Below, one piece after another: positions 1 through 7,041 of a stretch of DNA of 22,000 nt (within the stretch, counting starts at the first letter, position 1; every line of letters begins with the position of its first letter). This DNA is from CAZYPB01 sp964649265 (GTDB lineage Archaea; Micrarchaeota; Micrarchaeia; Burarchaeales; JAKAKT01). The DNA lies in the NCBI GenBank assembly GCA_964649265.1, contig CAZYPB010000013.1:1-22000 (forward strand), written 5' to 3'. The notes under the pieces are model-generated. The model did not search any database. It was not told the origin of the DNA and saw nothing but the letters and a program-made list of their open reading frames with translations. The translations under genes were made by a program, and so were the position numbers.

Positions 1-344
1 ATTGTTGAAGAGCCCTGTCTTCCACTTTTATGTGTTTCATTACCACTATTCACACAATTCAGGTAAGCTTGTACATCTTCTTCACCGTACCCATGCGAAC
101 CCATTTCTCTGCAGAAGTCAGATATTGCATCCGGCCTTTTTCTTCCAAGTACTTTTATCAGCTCATGGTTCTTTAATGGAGAGGAAGGATCCTTACTCTT
201 GAAAGTATTCCAATCTGAGAATATCGGGGCTGTTGGAAGGTTTCTCATTAACTCCAGTGCATCCCGTTTTAGAAATACCTGAAGACCGACACTTGTTTCC
301 TTAATTGAAAAGAATCTTGTTGGTTTCTTGAACTGTTGGTTCAT
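1..344 (-). CDS. Hypothetical protein, C-terminus cut by window edge
   Basis: An ATG at 344 (minus) opens a frame with no stop for 114 codons to the window edge. The protein begins MNQQFKKPTRFF and later has IKVLGRKRPDAISDFCREMG, a basic helical-looking stretch. I do not recognise the family. A TATA-like box (TTTAAATAT, 377-369 minus) lies about 29 nt upstream of the ATG, which fits a leaderless transcript and is the main reason to accept the frame. The gene is divergent from the one at 459. A small DNA- or RNA-binding protein would be a guess. Confidence 0.6.
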   Translation of the reverse strand, partial: MNQQFKKPTRFFSIKETSVGLQVFLKRDALELMRNLPTAPIFSDWNTFKSKDPSSPLKNHELIKVLGRKRPDAISDFCREMGSHGYGEEDVQAYLNCVNSGNETHKSGRQGSST

Positions 345-368
345 GAATCTATATATTTTACTTTTCGG

Positions 369-377
369 ATATTTAAA
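369..377 (-). promoter_or_regulatory. TATA box for the 344 gene
   Basis: TTTAAATAT on the minus strand, centred about 29 nt upstream of the ATG at 344, which predicts a leaderless or near-leaderless mRNA. Confidence 0.45.
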
Positions 378-407
378 GGATTGGTTAACACTGTCAAAAA
401 ACGAAGG

Positions 408-416
408 TTTATAAAT
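408..416 (+). promoter_or_regulatory. TATA box for the 459 gene
   Basis: TTTATAAAT. It places the transcription start near 438, giving a leader of about 20 nt that contains a GGTG motif (447-450) 8 nt before ATG 459. Confidence 0.45.
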
Positions 417-458
417 CCTAACACACCTAACTGTTGATCTTATTACGGTGTGGTCAAT

Positions 459-1301
459 ATGAAAGTTGTACCTCTTAGAGATATCGATATTTCAAAGGTT
501 ACTCCTAAAATGAGGGAGAGAAAGAAGCTTCCTTTTAAACCCAGTGAAGATTTAGTTAGAACAACTCTTATGAGGATTGCAAGGGGAAAGGGGGAGATAG
601 GACAACTCCGCACTGCAACAAAAGTAATTGGAGTGGGAAATAGGCAGCATGTAAACCTAGGAGATCTCAAGCCACTTGTTGAAAAAGGAGGACACAGAAC
701 CAAAGTTCTTTTCGGTTTTGGTGATGCTGTTGATAGAGAGGGGATCCTTGTTCCATCGGTCTTTATTGGGGAATCCAACAGAGCATATCACGTTGCCTTT
801 GGCGAGGATGATGCTTCATTTAACGCAAATAAATTCAGAGGAAACTCTGTAACGCTTAGTGTGCATGCGAACCCAACTGACAGATGGGCGCACGCACATC
901 ATGGAAAGGTCTTCGGTTATGACGTGGTGGTTGTTTCTGATACTAAAGCTGGAACAGAACCTTTACTCATGTTTCCAGCAAAGGGAAACCTACTGGGGCA
1001 GATATCTGATGCAACTGGAAGCAAAGGATTGAGAGGTATGGGGATTGCATTCGGCAACTGGAACAATGTGACTGTTGCAAGAACAGATGGCGGAGTAATA
1101 TATAGGAAACTTGAGGGACAGGGGATAATAACTTTCAGAGTAAGCAGTAAAGATGGAGAACTGAAACAGGCTGGGAGGGCACTTATCTTAACTGATGGCC
1201 ATTCTGGTTCAAATAGTGGGAGATTCATTGGTGGAAGAGTAATGCGGGCAGAGACCACAGACAGAACAAGCTATGCGGTGTTCTTTCCAAATAACGTTTA
1301 G
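459..1301 (+). CDS. Conserved-looking protein of unknown function (280 aa)
   Basis: No family recognised. It is a soluble-looking protein with no signal peptide or membrane segment. The first 60 residues are basic (KVTPKMRERKKLPFKPSEDL), and the rest is rich in Gly and beta-type sequence. A His-rich motif, RWAHAHHGKVFG, and the glycine-rich stretches GMGIAFGNWNN and TDGHSGSNSGRFIGG could form an active site, but this is not established. A GTG at 450 is also in frame; I prefer ATG 459 because GGTG at 447-450 is well placed as a ribosome site for it. The gene lies 56 nt upstream of the alpha-oxoamine synthase, with a second promoter-like box between them, so co-transcription is possible but not required. 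Confidence 0.75.
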   Translation: MKVVPLRDIDISKVTPKMRERKKLPFKPSEDLVRTTLMRIARGKGEIGQLRTATKVIGVGNRQHVNLGDLKPLVEKGGHRTKVLFGFGDAVDREGILVPSVFIGESNRAYHVAFGEDDASFNANKFRGNSVTLSVHANPTDRWAHAHHGKVFGYDVVVVSDTKAGTEPLLMFPAKGNLLGQISDATGSKGLRGMGIAFGNWNNVTVARTDGGVIYRKLEGQGIITFRVSSKDGELKQAGRALILTDGHSGSNSGRFIGGRVMRAETTDRTSYAVFFPNNV

Positions 1302-1357
1302 GGGAAATAATCGCTTATTTTAATTTTTACTTATCATAGTTACCTAGAGGTGAAGTT

Positions 1358-2602
1358 ATGTCTCTTGATAAACTAGATTCTGAACTAAACAAAGAGCTCG
1401 AGATTATAAAGGGAGAGGGTAGAGCAAAGTCACCTGAAAGAGTTATTGTTGGTTACCTACCTCCTTCTGGAGATAATGGCCCTAGGTTCATGCTTAAGGG
1501 CTCAGACAAAAAATACCTTAGGATGAACTCAAACGGTTACCTTGGACTTGCTTATGACGAAAGACTGAAAAACGCTGCGCACGAAGTTACTGAAAAACTA
1601 GGGGTTGGGCCAACTGCAGTCCGCTTCATAGACGGGACATATGAGCCCCATGTAAAGCTTGAGAGCAAGCTTGCAGAATTCCACAAAAAAGAAGCAGGAA
1701 AGATATTCAGCTCAGCATATATGGCAAACCTTGGACTTGCTCTTTCAATAACAAACAAGAGCACATACTACATAAGTGATGAATTGAACCACAACAGCAT
1801 CATAAGGTCGCTTAGAGTTGCCGGGGTTAAGAGAGAGAACAAGACTGTTTTCAAGCATAATGACGTGAATGATCTAAAGGAAAAATTGGCTGTTGTTCCC
1901 AAAGGAATGGACAGAATTGTTGTTGTTTTTGATGGAGTATTCAGTATGCGAGGAGACAACGCACCCATGAAGGAGATACTTAGTGTGTGTAAGGAGTATG
2001 ATGGTAAATTCAAGGACGGAGTGATAACTGTTGTTGATGATTCCCATGGGACTGCAGCATATGGCGTTACAGGACGGGGAACCCCTGAGATAACTGGGGC
2101 AACAGACGTGGACATTATAACTAGTACAATGGGTAAAGGGGTTGGCTCAAATGGGGGATATGTTGTTGCAAGCGAGAAAGTGATCGAGATGGTAAGACAG
2201 AAAGCTGACACATACATATATACAAACCCCGTTGCAGTTGCGGATGCTGCTGCAAGCACAAAGGCGCTTGAGATAATAGACAGCGATGAGGGGGCAGAAA
2301 TGTTGAAAAAGGTAATGGAGAATGCAAAGTATTTCAGAAAACACATAGAGGAGATAGGCTATGAGACCATACCGGGCCAACATCCTATTGTTCCTGTTCT
2401 TGTGAGAGACACCGGAAAAACAAGAGCGCTTGTTAACTCACTTTATGAGAATGGCATACTTGTTGTTGGGCTAACGTTCCCAGTTGTCCCTAAAGGAGAT
2501 GAGACTATTAGAACGCAGATGTGTGCAACTCATACTAAATCGGATCTTGATTATGCGATAGATGCATTCGAAACTGCAGGGAAAGAGATGGGGGCAATTT
2601 AG
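1358..2602 (+). CDS. Alpha-oxoamine synthase family PLP enzyme (glycine C-acetyltransferase / AONS-like)
   Basis: Fold type I PLP enzyme of 414 aa, slightly longer than the usual 390-400. The family condenses an amino acid with an acyl-CoA (glycine C-acetyltransferase, 8-amino-7-oxononanoate synthase, 5-aminolevulinate synthase). Family landmarks are visible: NSNGYLGL near residue 57, a FIDGTYEPHVKLE substrate-loop motif, DDSHGTAAYG (D228 for the pyridine nitrogen, H230), and the likely Schiff-base lysine K260 in TSTMGKGVGSNGGY. The start has an excellent ribosome site, GAGGTGA at 1347-1353. No biotin or threonine dehydrogenase genes are adjacent, so the exact acyl-CoA and amino acid cannot be assigned. 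The stop overlaps the convergent archease stop by 4 nt. Confidence 0.9.
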   Translation: MSLDKLDSELNKELEIIKGEGRAKSPERVIVGYLPPSGDNGPRFMLKGSDKKYLRMNSNGYLGLAYDERLKNAAHEVTEKLGVGPTAVRFIDGTYEPHVKLESKLAEFHKKEAGKIFSSAYMANLGLALSITNKSTYYISDELNHNSIIRSLRVAGVKRENKTVFKHNDVNDLKEKLAVVPKGMDRIVVVFDGVFSMRGDNAPMKEILSVCKEYDGKFKDGVITVVDDSHGTAAYGVTGRGTPEITGATDVDIITSTMGKGVGSNGGYVVASEKVIEMVRQKADTYIYTNPVAVADAAASTKALEIIDSDEGAEMLKKVMENAKYFRKHIEEIGYETIPGQHPIVPVLVRDTGKTRALVNSLYENGILVVGLTFPVVPKGDETIRTQMCATHTKSDLDYAIDAFETAGKEMGAI

Positions 2603-2997
2603 ATGTCCAGAAGAACCCTTATGGTTACTTTTCCTTCTTTCTCTTTAACCGAGAGTTCATGATAGGTTACAGCTTTCACTGAACCAATTGTTAATGCATC
2701 CTTTCTTCCATACGCTTTTCCTTTTATTACATAGGGATCTCTTTTGAAAGAGAGAACCTCCAACCTGGAGAAAGGTATTTCCAGTATCTCACTTTGGGAC
2801 AGTAGTTCTGAGAGAACATCAACAACTAAGTCCTCAAGAGATGAGGATTGAATCTCAAATTCAAAAAAATCTGTTCCGCTTTCTTCAACAATTGCATCGA
2901 ACATCCCCTGGGCTGCTTCCACAAGTGCTTCTGGGAAATTCTTACCATCTGATTCTATAAATAGATCCGCTTTATGTTCCAGGTATCGGTATGGCAT
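2599..2997 (-). CDS. Archease (RtcB tRNA-splicing ligase cofactor)
   Basis: A 132-aa archease. In archaea it activates the RNA ligase RtcB, which joins tRNA exons after intron removal, by promoting guanylylation and turnover. Family features are the N-terminal YRYLEHKADLFI (usual consensus H-T-A-D; H8 and D11), the central motif KAVTYHELSV, and the C-terminal VLLDI whose Asp is a metal-ligand position. It starts 4 nt after the stop of the 4-TM gene, so the two form an operon. The nearest upstream unit on the same strand is an intron-containing tRNA-Trp, a functional link since that tRNA needs the ligase. RtcB itself is not in the window. Confidence 0.92.
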   Translation of the reverse strand: MPYRYLEHKADLFIESDGKNFPEALVEAAQGMFDAIVEESGTDFFEFEIQSSSLEDLVVDVLSELLSQSEILEIPFSRLEVLSFKRDPYVIKGKAYGRKDALTIGSVKAVTYHELSVKEKEGKVTIRVLLDI

Positions 2998-3001
2998 GGC
3001 A

Positions 3002-3382
3002 TCACTTCTTCCACTTTATTTTCAGAATGGCTACTGCCAGAACAACTGAGGATGCTGCAGTAACTGCCCCCAATAGTATCACCTGTTCAAGTGATACCTT
3101 TATCTCGTATTCTGGAAACGAGCTTGGCACCCCAAGATACATGAATGCCGGGAACAGTAGGAACAAGAGACCTACGGAAAGAAGAGAATAGCCAAGAATA
3201 ACCTGCGGATCGTTTATTTTGTAAAAAAAGAATGAAAGCACAACTATTCCTATGGTGAATATTGGGGCAAGTGCAGCAGCAGGAGTTTTGACAAGATGGA
3301 GTAGGATTATTGCCCCGAAAGAAATTCCGAATGCGCAAATAAATGATATAAGAAAACTGTTTATTTTCGTTTGATGCGCCAT
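3002..3382 (-). CDS. Small four-helix membrane protein
   Basis: A 126-aa protein that is almost entirely hydrophobic, with four predicted membrane segments at about residues 8-30, 36-53, 62-83 and 99-121, and a short basic C-terminal tail (KIKWKK). No recognised family. The ATG at 3382 lies 25 nt from a TATA box (3412-3403), so the transcript is probably leaderless. It is the first gene of a two-gene unit with archease, 4 nt downstream. Nothing in its sequence connects it to RNA processing, so the operon partnership may reflect genome compactness. Confidence 0.75.
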   Translation of the reverse strand: MAHQTKINSFLISFICAFGISFGAIILLHLVKTPAAALAPIFTIGIVVLSFFFYKINDPQVILGYSLLSVGLLFLLFPAFMYLGVPSSFPEYEIKVSLEQVILLGAVTAASSVVLAVAILKIKWKK

Positions 3383-3402
3383 GAAGTAAGTATGTTTAGT
3401 GA

Positions 3403-3412
3403 GTTTAAAAAA
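3403..3412 (-). promoter_or_regulatory. TATA box of the 4-TM/archease unit
   Basis: TTTTTTAAAC on the minus strand, centred 25 nt upstream of ATG 3382. It shares its T-run with the presumed terminator of tRNA-Trp. Confidence 0.5.
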
Positions 3413-3415
3413 GAA
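3407..3415 (-). terminator. Oligo-T terminator of tRNA-Trp
   Basis: TTCTTTTTT directly follows the discriminator base A73 of the tRNA. Oligo-T tracts terminate archaeal RNA polymerase. No CCA is encoded. Confidence 0.5.
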
Positions 3416-3431
3416 TGGGGTTACAGGGATT

Positions 3432-3466
3432 TTTAGGCGACCTTCCCTTTTAACAAGGAAAAGGCC
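3432..3466 (-). other. tRNA-Trp intron 2, 35 nt, in the T-loop
   Basis: Between the two T-stem strands there are 42 nt instead of 7. Removing 35 nt restores the archaeal consensus T-loop UUCAAAU with A58 intact. The insert folds into a hairpin: GGC (3466-3464) with GCC (3438-3436), a two-base bulge, then nine pairs (3463-3455 with 3441-3449) and a 5-nt loop. The ends do not make a strict bulge-helix-bulge, so a relaxed motif is likely. The junction may be shifted by one base (3467-3433), which gives the same mature tRNA. Confidence 0.8.
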
Positions 3467-3485
3467 TGAACCCTGATTTGCAGGT

Positions 3486-3578
3486 ATCTCCTCGGCGCAT
3501 CACAGATCAGCGCTCCAAGATTTATGTCATCCCCCAGTAGAGGTCATCATACCTGCACAAGCATCACAGTATTTTGAA
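3486..3578 (-). ncRNA. tRNA-Trp intron 1 (position 37/38) carrying a box C/D guide RNA
   Basis: The splice sites form a canonical bulge-helix-bulge: the central helix CUCC (3584-3581) pairs with GGAG (3491-3488), with 3-nt bulges AGU (3580-3578) and AUA (3487-3485). Cutting after the second bulge base gives the 93-nt intron. Inside lie box C AUGAUGA (3550-3544) and box D CUGA (3510-3507), flanked by a pairing stem (GCAGG 3556-3552 with UCUGU 3506-3502). A degenerate C' (GGGAUGA, 3533-3527) and D' (CUGG, 3537-3534) lie between. The guide before box D pairs with tRNA positions 31-37 and puts C34 opposite the fifth base upstream of box D, the rule for 2'-O-methylation. Trp introns guiding C34 are known in Euryarchaeota such as Haloferax. 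Confidence 0.82.
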
Positions 3579-3643
3579 CTGGAGCCTACCGTGCTGCCAT
3601 GTTACACTATAACCCCGTGCAAGTGTATATTTCTGTTAGTGGG

Positions 3644-3653
3644 ATTTAAAATA
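3644..3653 (-). promoter_or_regulatory. TATA box of tRNA-Trp
   Basis: TATTTTAAAT on the minus strand, about 32 nt upstream of tRNA base 1, predicting a 5' leader of only a few nucleotides. It lies immediately after the stop of the M20 gene. Confidence 0.6.
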
Positions 3654-3660
3654 GTTCCCG

Positions 3661-5292
3661 CTAGAAGCAAAGCCTTTTCAGAGAGGAGTAGAGGAAAAAA
3701 GCAGACTTCTTAACCATCTCTATCTCAGCATTCTCATTCGGAGTGTGAAGATTCTCTCTGCAGCCTCCTGAGACAACAAATATCCTTTTCACACTGAGTT
3801 CCTTCTGTAGATATGAAAGCATATGTGAATAGAAAACATGGACACGTTTTGTATTCTTGCTCTCGAGTATCTTGAGGAAATCCTCCTGTTTGGTATAGCC
3901 AGCACTGTTTGAAGATATTATCTGCGCTTGTTTTTCAACTGTATGTTCGATTAACCTTTGAGCATCTTCAGGGGTGGTGCTTCCAACAATTCTGAAATCA
4001 ACAAGCAGATATCCTCCCTCCAGACTCATGAATGTTGGGGCACAGGTTGGCTTTGCCTTAACTCCTGCGATTTCCACGGGCTGAAGGTTCTTATCTAGTT
4101 TAATTATTCTATCAGCAGTCTCCAAAGCTTCCAGGGTATTGGTGTAACAAAGTGAGGGTACAGATATATCCTCAACTGATATTACCCTGAGTTTCTTGTT
4201 TTTCTTGCGCCATTGGCGTACATATTTGATTAGTTTTGTCTTGGTCGTTGATTCGGCATTTATTGATATGTAGCCATGTGATGGTACAACGTTGGTTACA
4301 ACAGGACTTATGAACCCGTCCTTTATTGTTCCTGCACGGGCGTCAGATATCTCGCATCCCTTTGATACAAGGGTTGCGGAAATGCTCTTTAGGCCTGCTA
4401 TCACATTGAGGCCTTTCCATGGCTGCGCTGCATGAGATGAAATTCCAGAAATGTAGATTCTGTATGCTTTGAGTATCTCCTTTTGTTCTCCACCAAATTT
4501 TATTCTTAACAGAACCCTTCCCGCAGAAGAAACACCTATACATACTTTACCACTATCATCAGATGTCGGTTCTCCGCATACGCCTGCCCATATTTTCAGT
4601 CCCTTTAGTTTTTTTATTCGGCCTTTTTTAAAGGATCTAACAAATGATAGAAACCCTTTTGCATCTGCGGTTGCCGCTTCTTCTCCAGAATCAAGCACAA
4701 TGAGGAGGTTTCTCTTAAGTGGGTAGAACCTAGAGAATGTTGCAAGTCTTTTTGCTGCGTATAGTATCTCGGATATGCCCGCCTGGGCATCCGATGAGCC
4801 TCTCCCCCATATCCTTCCGTCCTTTATGAAAACCTTTTGGCCTTCTTCCGGAGGTATTACATCAGTGTGTATTTCATATAGTATTGTCTCCTTTGTCTTT
4901 CCCCTAATAAGGCCTATTACATTCCCATGCCTGTCAACCCAAGAATCTATTCCAAAGGTAAGTAGTATGCTTGAAAGGTAACGGGCCTTATGCTCCTCGT
5001 GTCCAGTTACGCTTGGCATCTCAAGAAGCTTAACAAGAGAGGATACCGGGGTTTCTGGTCCGAAGAGTTCGAAAATGAAATGCGTTATTGCAGATGCATG
5101 ATTACTATTTTTACTCGCAACAGAAGAGGCTCCCGTGAGCCTTCGGAATAATTCGTTGGTGAAATATGTTGGGTAGGTGAAGAAGGGAGTTCCCTCCATT
5201 CTCCTAACAATATCCTTCCCAAGAGTATCTGGATTTGATAGGTAAGAGATTATATCTGATTGTTCTATTGATTTCTTTTTCTTCTGGACCAT
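3661..5292 (-). CDS. M20-family metallopeptidase with N-terminal extension
   Basis: A 543-aa zinc peptidase of the M20 (ArgE/DapE/CPG2) family, which hydrolyses amide bonds of peptides or N-acylated amino acids. Visible ligands are H142 and D144 in IHTDVIPP, D168 in GRGSSDAQAG, E204-E205 in LDSGEEA (general base plus ligand), and the late His in NLHTPNENAE. The dimerisation-domain motif GISSHAAQPWKGLN is also present. It is longer than the usual 350-450 aa: about 80 N-terminal residues precede the catalytic core, and there are added stretches in the C-terminal half. Its length argues against LysK. The substrate is unknown. It is third in a unit with the DHH protein and parvulin, 11 nt after the parvulin stop. 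Confidence 0.88.
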   Translation of the reverse strand: MVQKKKKSIEQSDIISYLSNPDTLGKDIVRRMEGTPFFTYPTYFTNELFRRLTGASSVASKNSNHASAITHFIFELFGPETPVSSLVKLLEMPSVTGHEEHKARYLSSILLTFGIDSWVDRHGNVIGLIRGKTKETILYEIHTDVIPPEEGQKVFIKDGRIWGRGSSDAQAGISEILYAAKRLATFSRFYPLKRNLLIVLDSGEEAATADAKGFLSFVRSFKKGRIKKLKGLKIWAGVCGEPTSDDSGKVCIGVSSAGRVLLRIKFGGEQKEILKAYRIYISGISSHAAQPWKGLNVIAGLKSISATLVSKGCEISDARAGTIKDGFISPVVTNVVPSHGYISINAESTTKTKLIKYVRQWRKKNKKLRVISVEDISVPSLCYTNTLEALETADRIIKLDKNLQPVEIAGVKAKPTCAPTFMSLEGGYLLVDFRIVGSTTPEDAQRLIEHTVEKQAQIISSNSAGYTKQEDFLKILESKNTKRVHVFYSHMLSYLQKELSVKRIFVVSGGCRENLHTPNENAEIEMVKKSAFFLYSSLKRLCF

Positions 5293-5303
5293 AAAAAAAC
5301 CGA

Positions 5304-5585
5304 TCAGCGCTTCTCTAGAATCTTTATTATATGGAAACCAAACTGTGTTCTTATGGGCATAGAGATCTGTCCGGGTTCAAGCGCAAACGCAGCATCCTCG
5401 AATTCCTTAACCATCTGTCCTCTTTTAAAGAATCCGAGGTCTCCTCCCATCTTACTGCTCGGGCACGATGAGAACTTTCTTGCAAGCTCTGAAAAATCTT
5501 TTCCGGATTTAAGCTCATTCATTATGTGATCTGCTTCATCCAGTTTTGAAACAAGTATGTGGCTTGCTCTGATCTCCTCATCCAT
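5304..5585 (-). CDS. Parvulin-type peptidyl-prolyl cis-trans isomerase
   Basis: A 93-aa single-domain rotamase (PpiC/rotamase family). The protein starts MDEEIRASHILV and shows the family core: ASHILV, FSELARKFSSCPSS, GGDLGFFKRGQMV, FEDAAFAL and the C-terminal TQFGFHIIKI. There is no signal peptide, so it should act in the cytoplasm, unlike bacterial PrsA or SurA, and resembles the stand-alone parvulins of Thaumarchaeota. A GTG at 5594 is in frame, but GGGGTG sits 6 nt before ATG 5585, so the ATG is chosen. It lies 18 nt downstream of the DHH gene and 11 nt upstream of the M20 peptidase, forming one operon. Confidence 0.9.
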   Translation of the reverse strand: MDEEIRASHILVSKLDEADHIMNELKSGKDFSELARKFSSCPSSKMGGDLGFFKRGQMVKEFEDAAFALEPGQISMPIRTQFGFHIIKILEKR

Positions 5586-5603
5586 ATTATACACCCCATA
5601 TAT

Positions 5604-7019
5604 TCATAATGCATGTATATGCCTTATTAATTCTTCGAGCACTATGTTTTCAAATCCTTCGTTCACATGTATGCTTGCAGCAACATCGTGTCCTCCGCCT
5701 GTTTCTATTGCGTTTATTAGTTCTCTTTTTATGTCAGATATTATAACGTTTGCATTAAAACCTCTATCCCTTGCTTCGCTGTTTGCACGCATGGAAATAA
5801 GTCTCCCAGAGTAACCTATTGTTACAAGAGGACCGGACATCTGTGTTTTAAGATAATCGTGTATTGCACCTGTCACAGTCCCTTTTCCAGGGAAAGATCT
5901 TGGCCTAACAGATTTCTCAAGGTTTGTAGTACACAGTCTGAAACCATTTGGACTTTCCTTTACCTTAAGAAGCTCCTTTGCTGTTCTAACTGCATTATTC
6001 ATCTTTTCGGAAGCCTGTGTGTGAAGTGAATTCAACATTCCCGGATTTGAGAAAACATCAGAGTAGAAATCAAGTGTGTTGGGAAATTTAGAATATTTTC
6101 CAAGGTAATCTATAACAAGTGCTTTTTTCAAAGCTTCAGGAGTCGGCTCAATTAAGCTACTCTTGTCGCCGGCAAGAGAAATCCTCTGCAATTCCTCTAA
6201 ATCTGTGGAACCCATTGCCTTTGAGACCTCTGCAGCAAGCATTCCTGCAGTGTATGTTGAGTTTGCGCCCACAGTCATAGGAGATAATATCTGGTCTGCT
6301 TTTTCAGATGTCTTCTCCGAAAGAGGGTGGTGGTCAATTATGATTATCTCTTTGTCAGCTCCTTTGAGAACCCCCAGGGAATCAGAATTCTCAGGTCCTG
6401 AACACATATCAACAAAAAGGAACAGCGCCCGATCTGTTGATTCACCAAATGATCTAATTATGTTTATGTCCCTCAGTGCATCAGGCAATTCATAGGTTGC
6501 CCCGCCATTTTGAAAGGAGAGAAACCTTCCGCCTGAGCCGCTGAAAGATTTCCTTATCGAAAGGGCACCGGAGATTCCATCTGCATCGCAATGGTACCTC
6601 ATGAAAACAGGCCTGAGTAAGAAGCGTGCCCTGAGCAAGCGCCTTGCGCATTCGAGAACAGCTTGTTTGAGAGACCTTGTAATACTGTCTTGTATTAGAA
6701 AGGGTGCTTCAGTTGGTTTTGTATTTTTATCAATAAAAACTTCGACACTATTGGAAAGGTTAGTTGACTCATCCTCTTCCAATTCAGAGAAACTGTTAAG
6801 CCTGAATTCAAGTTCGTTGTACCTGCCCTGTGCTTTTCCGTTGATTCTAAGGAATTTATTGAAATCAATTGGATCTCTGCTTTTTACAGTTATCTTTCCG
6901 CTGTCATCGAGAACTACTGCAAAAAACAGACCTTTTCTCTCGAATGTCTTTATCACCCGACCTGCGATCGTGTACTCCTGGTTGTCTCTGAGCTCTGATA
7001 CCTTTGTTACGTTTTCCAT
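5604..7019 (-). CDS. RecJ-like DHH-family phosphoesterase with N-terminal OB-fold
   Basis: A 471-aa protein. Residues 5-80 look like an OB-fold nucleic-acid-binding domain (AGRVIKTFERKGLFFAVVLD). The DHH catalytic domain follows, with RYHCDADGISG (H143, D145, D147), LFVDMCSG (D204) and IIIDHH (D229, H230, H231), all manganese-ligand motifs. The C-terminal DHHA1 domain ends in ETGGGHDVAA. Archaeal relatives are single-strand exonucleases or GINS-associated nucleases of the replisome; tRNA- and RNA-directed activity is also known, so the substrate is open. It heads the operon with parvulin and the M20 peptidase and shares a bidirectional TATA box with L35Ae. Confidence 0.88.
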   Translation of the reverse strand: MENVTKVSELRDNQEYTIAGRVIKTFERKGLFFAVVLDDSGKITVKSRDPIDFNKFLRINGKAQGRYNELEFRLNSFSELEEDESTNLSNSVEVFIDKNTKPTEAPFLIQDSITRSLKQAVLECARRLLRARFLLRPVFMRYHCDADGISGALSIRKSFSGSGGRFLSFQNGGATYELPDALRDINIIRSFGESTDRALFLFVDMCSGPENSDSLGVLKGADKEIIIIDHHPLSEKTSEKADQILSPMTVGANSTYTAGMLAAEVSKAMGSTDLEELQRISLAGDKSSLIEPTPEALKKALVIDYLGKYSKFPNTLDFYSDVFSNPGMLNSLHTQASEKMNNAVRTAKELLKVKESPNGFRLCTTNLEKSVRPRSFPGKGTVTGAIHDYLKTQMSGPLVTIGYSGRLISMRANSEARDRGFNANVIISDIKRELINAIETGGGHDVAASIHVNEGFENIVLEELIRHIHAL

Positions 7020-7041
7020 TAGTATATGATTGTGGGAAAGG

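Larger units (their letters stand above)
3416..3616 (-). tRNA. tRNA-Trp (anticodon CCA) with two introns
   Basis: The 201-nt precursor reduces to a 73-nt tRNA after removing 93 and 35 nt. Acceptor GGGGUUA (3616-3610) pairs with UAACCCC (3423-3417), and the discriminator is A (3416). D-stem GUGU/GCAC encloses AACAUGGCA, with A14, A15, G18G19 and A21 in place. Anticodon stem GUAGG (3589-3585) pairs with CCUGC (3484-3480); the loop is CU-CCA-G plus A38 (3485), with anticodon at 3582-3580. Variable loop AAAU gives an A15-U48 Levitt pair. T-stem CAGGG (3475-3471) pairs with CCCUG (3428-3424), and the spliced T-loop reads UUCAAAU. CCA is not encoded. All base pairs were checked by hand, and the complete arithmetic of both introns strongly supports the model. 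Confidence 0.93.

Noticed and set aside
2..202. Plus-strand open frame at the left edge
   Set aside because: It is opposite a longer minus-strand frame (344 to edge) that has a well-placed TATA box; this frame has no upstream signal and His/Ser-rich shadow composition.
1768..2346. 192-codon minus-strand frame inside the PLP enzyme gene
   Set aside because: Antisense of a clearly conserved catalytic region, with Ser/Thr/Pro-rich shadow composition.
3534..3550. Functional D' guide in the Trp intron targeting position 39
   Set aside because: Only about 6 nt separate box C from the degenerate D' (CUGG) and they do not pair with the region around C39.
6601..7029. 142-codon plus-strand frame over the DHH gene
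   Set aside because: Antisense to the OB-fold and DHH N-terminus and would run into the shared promoter.
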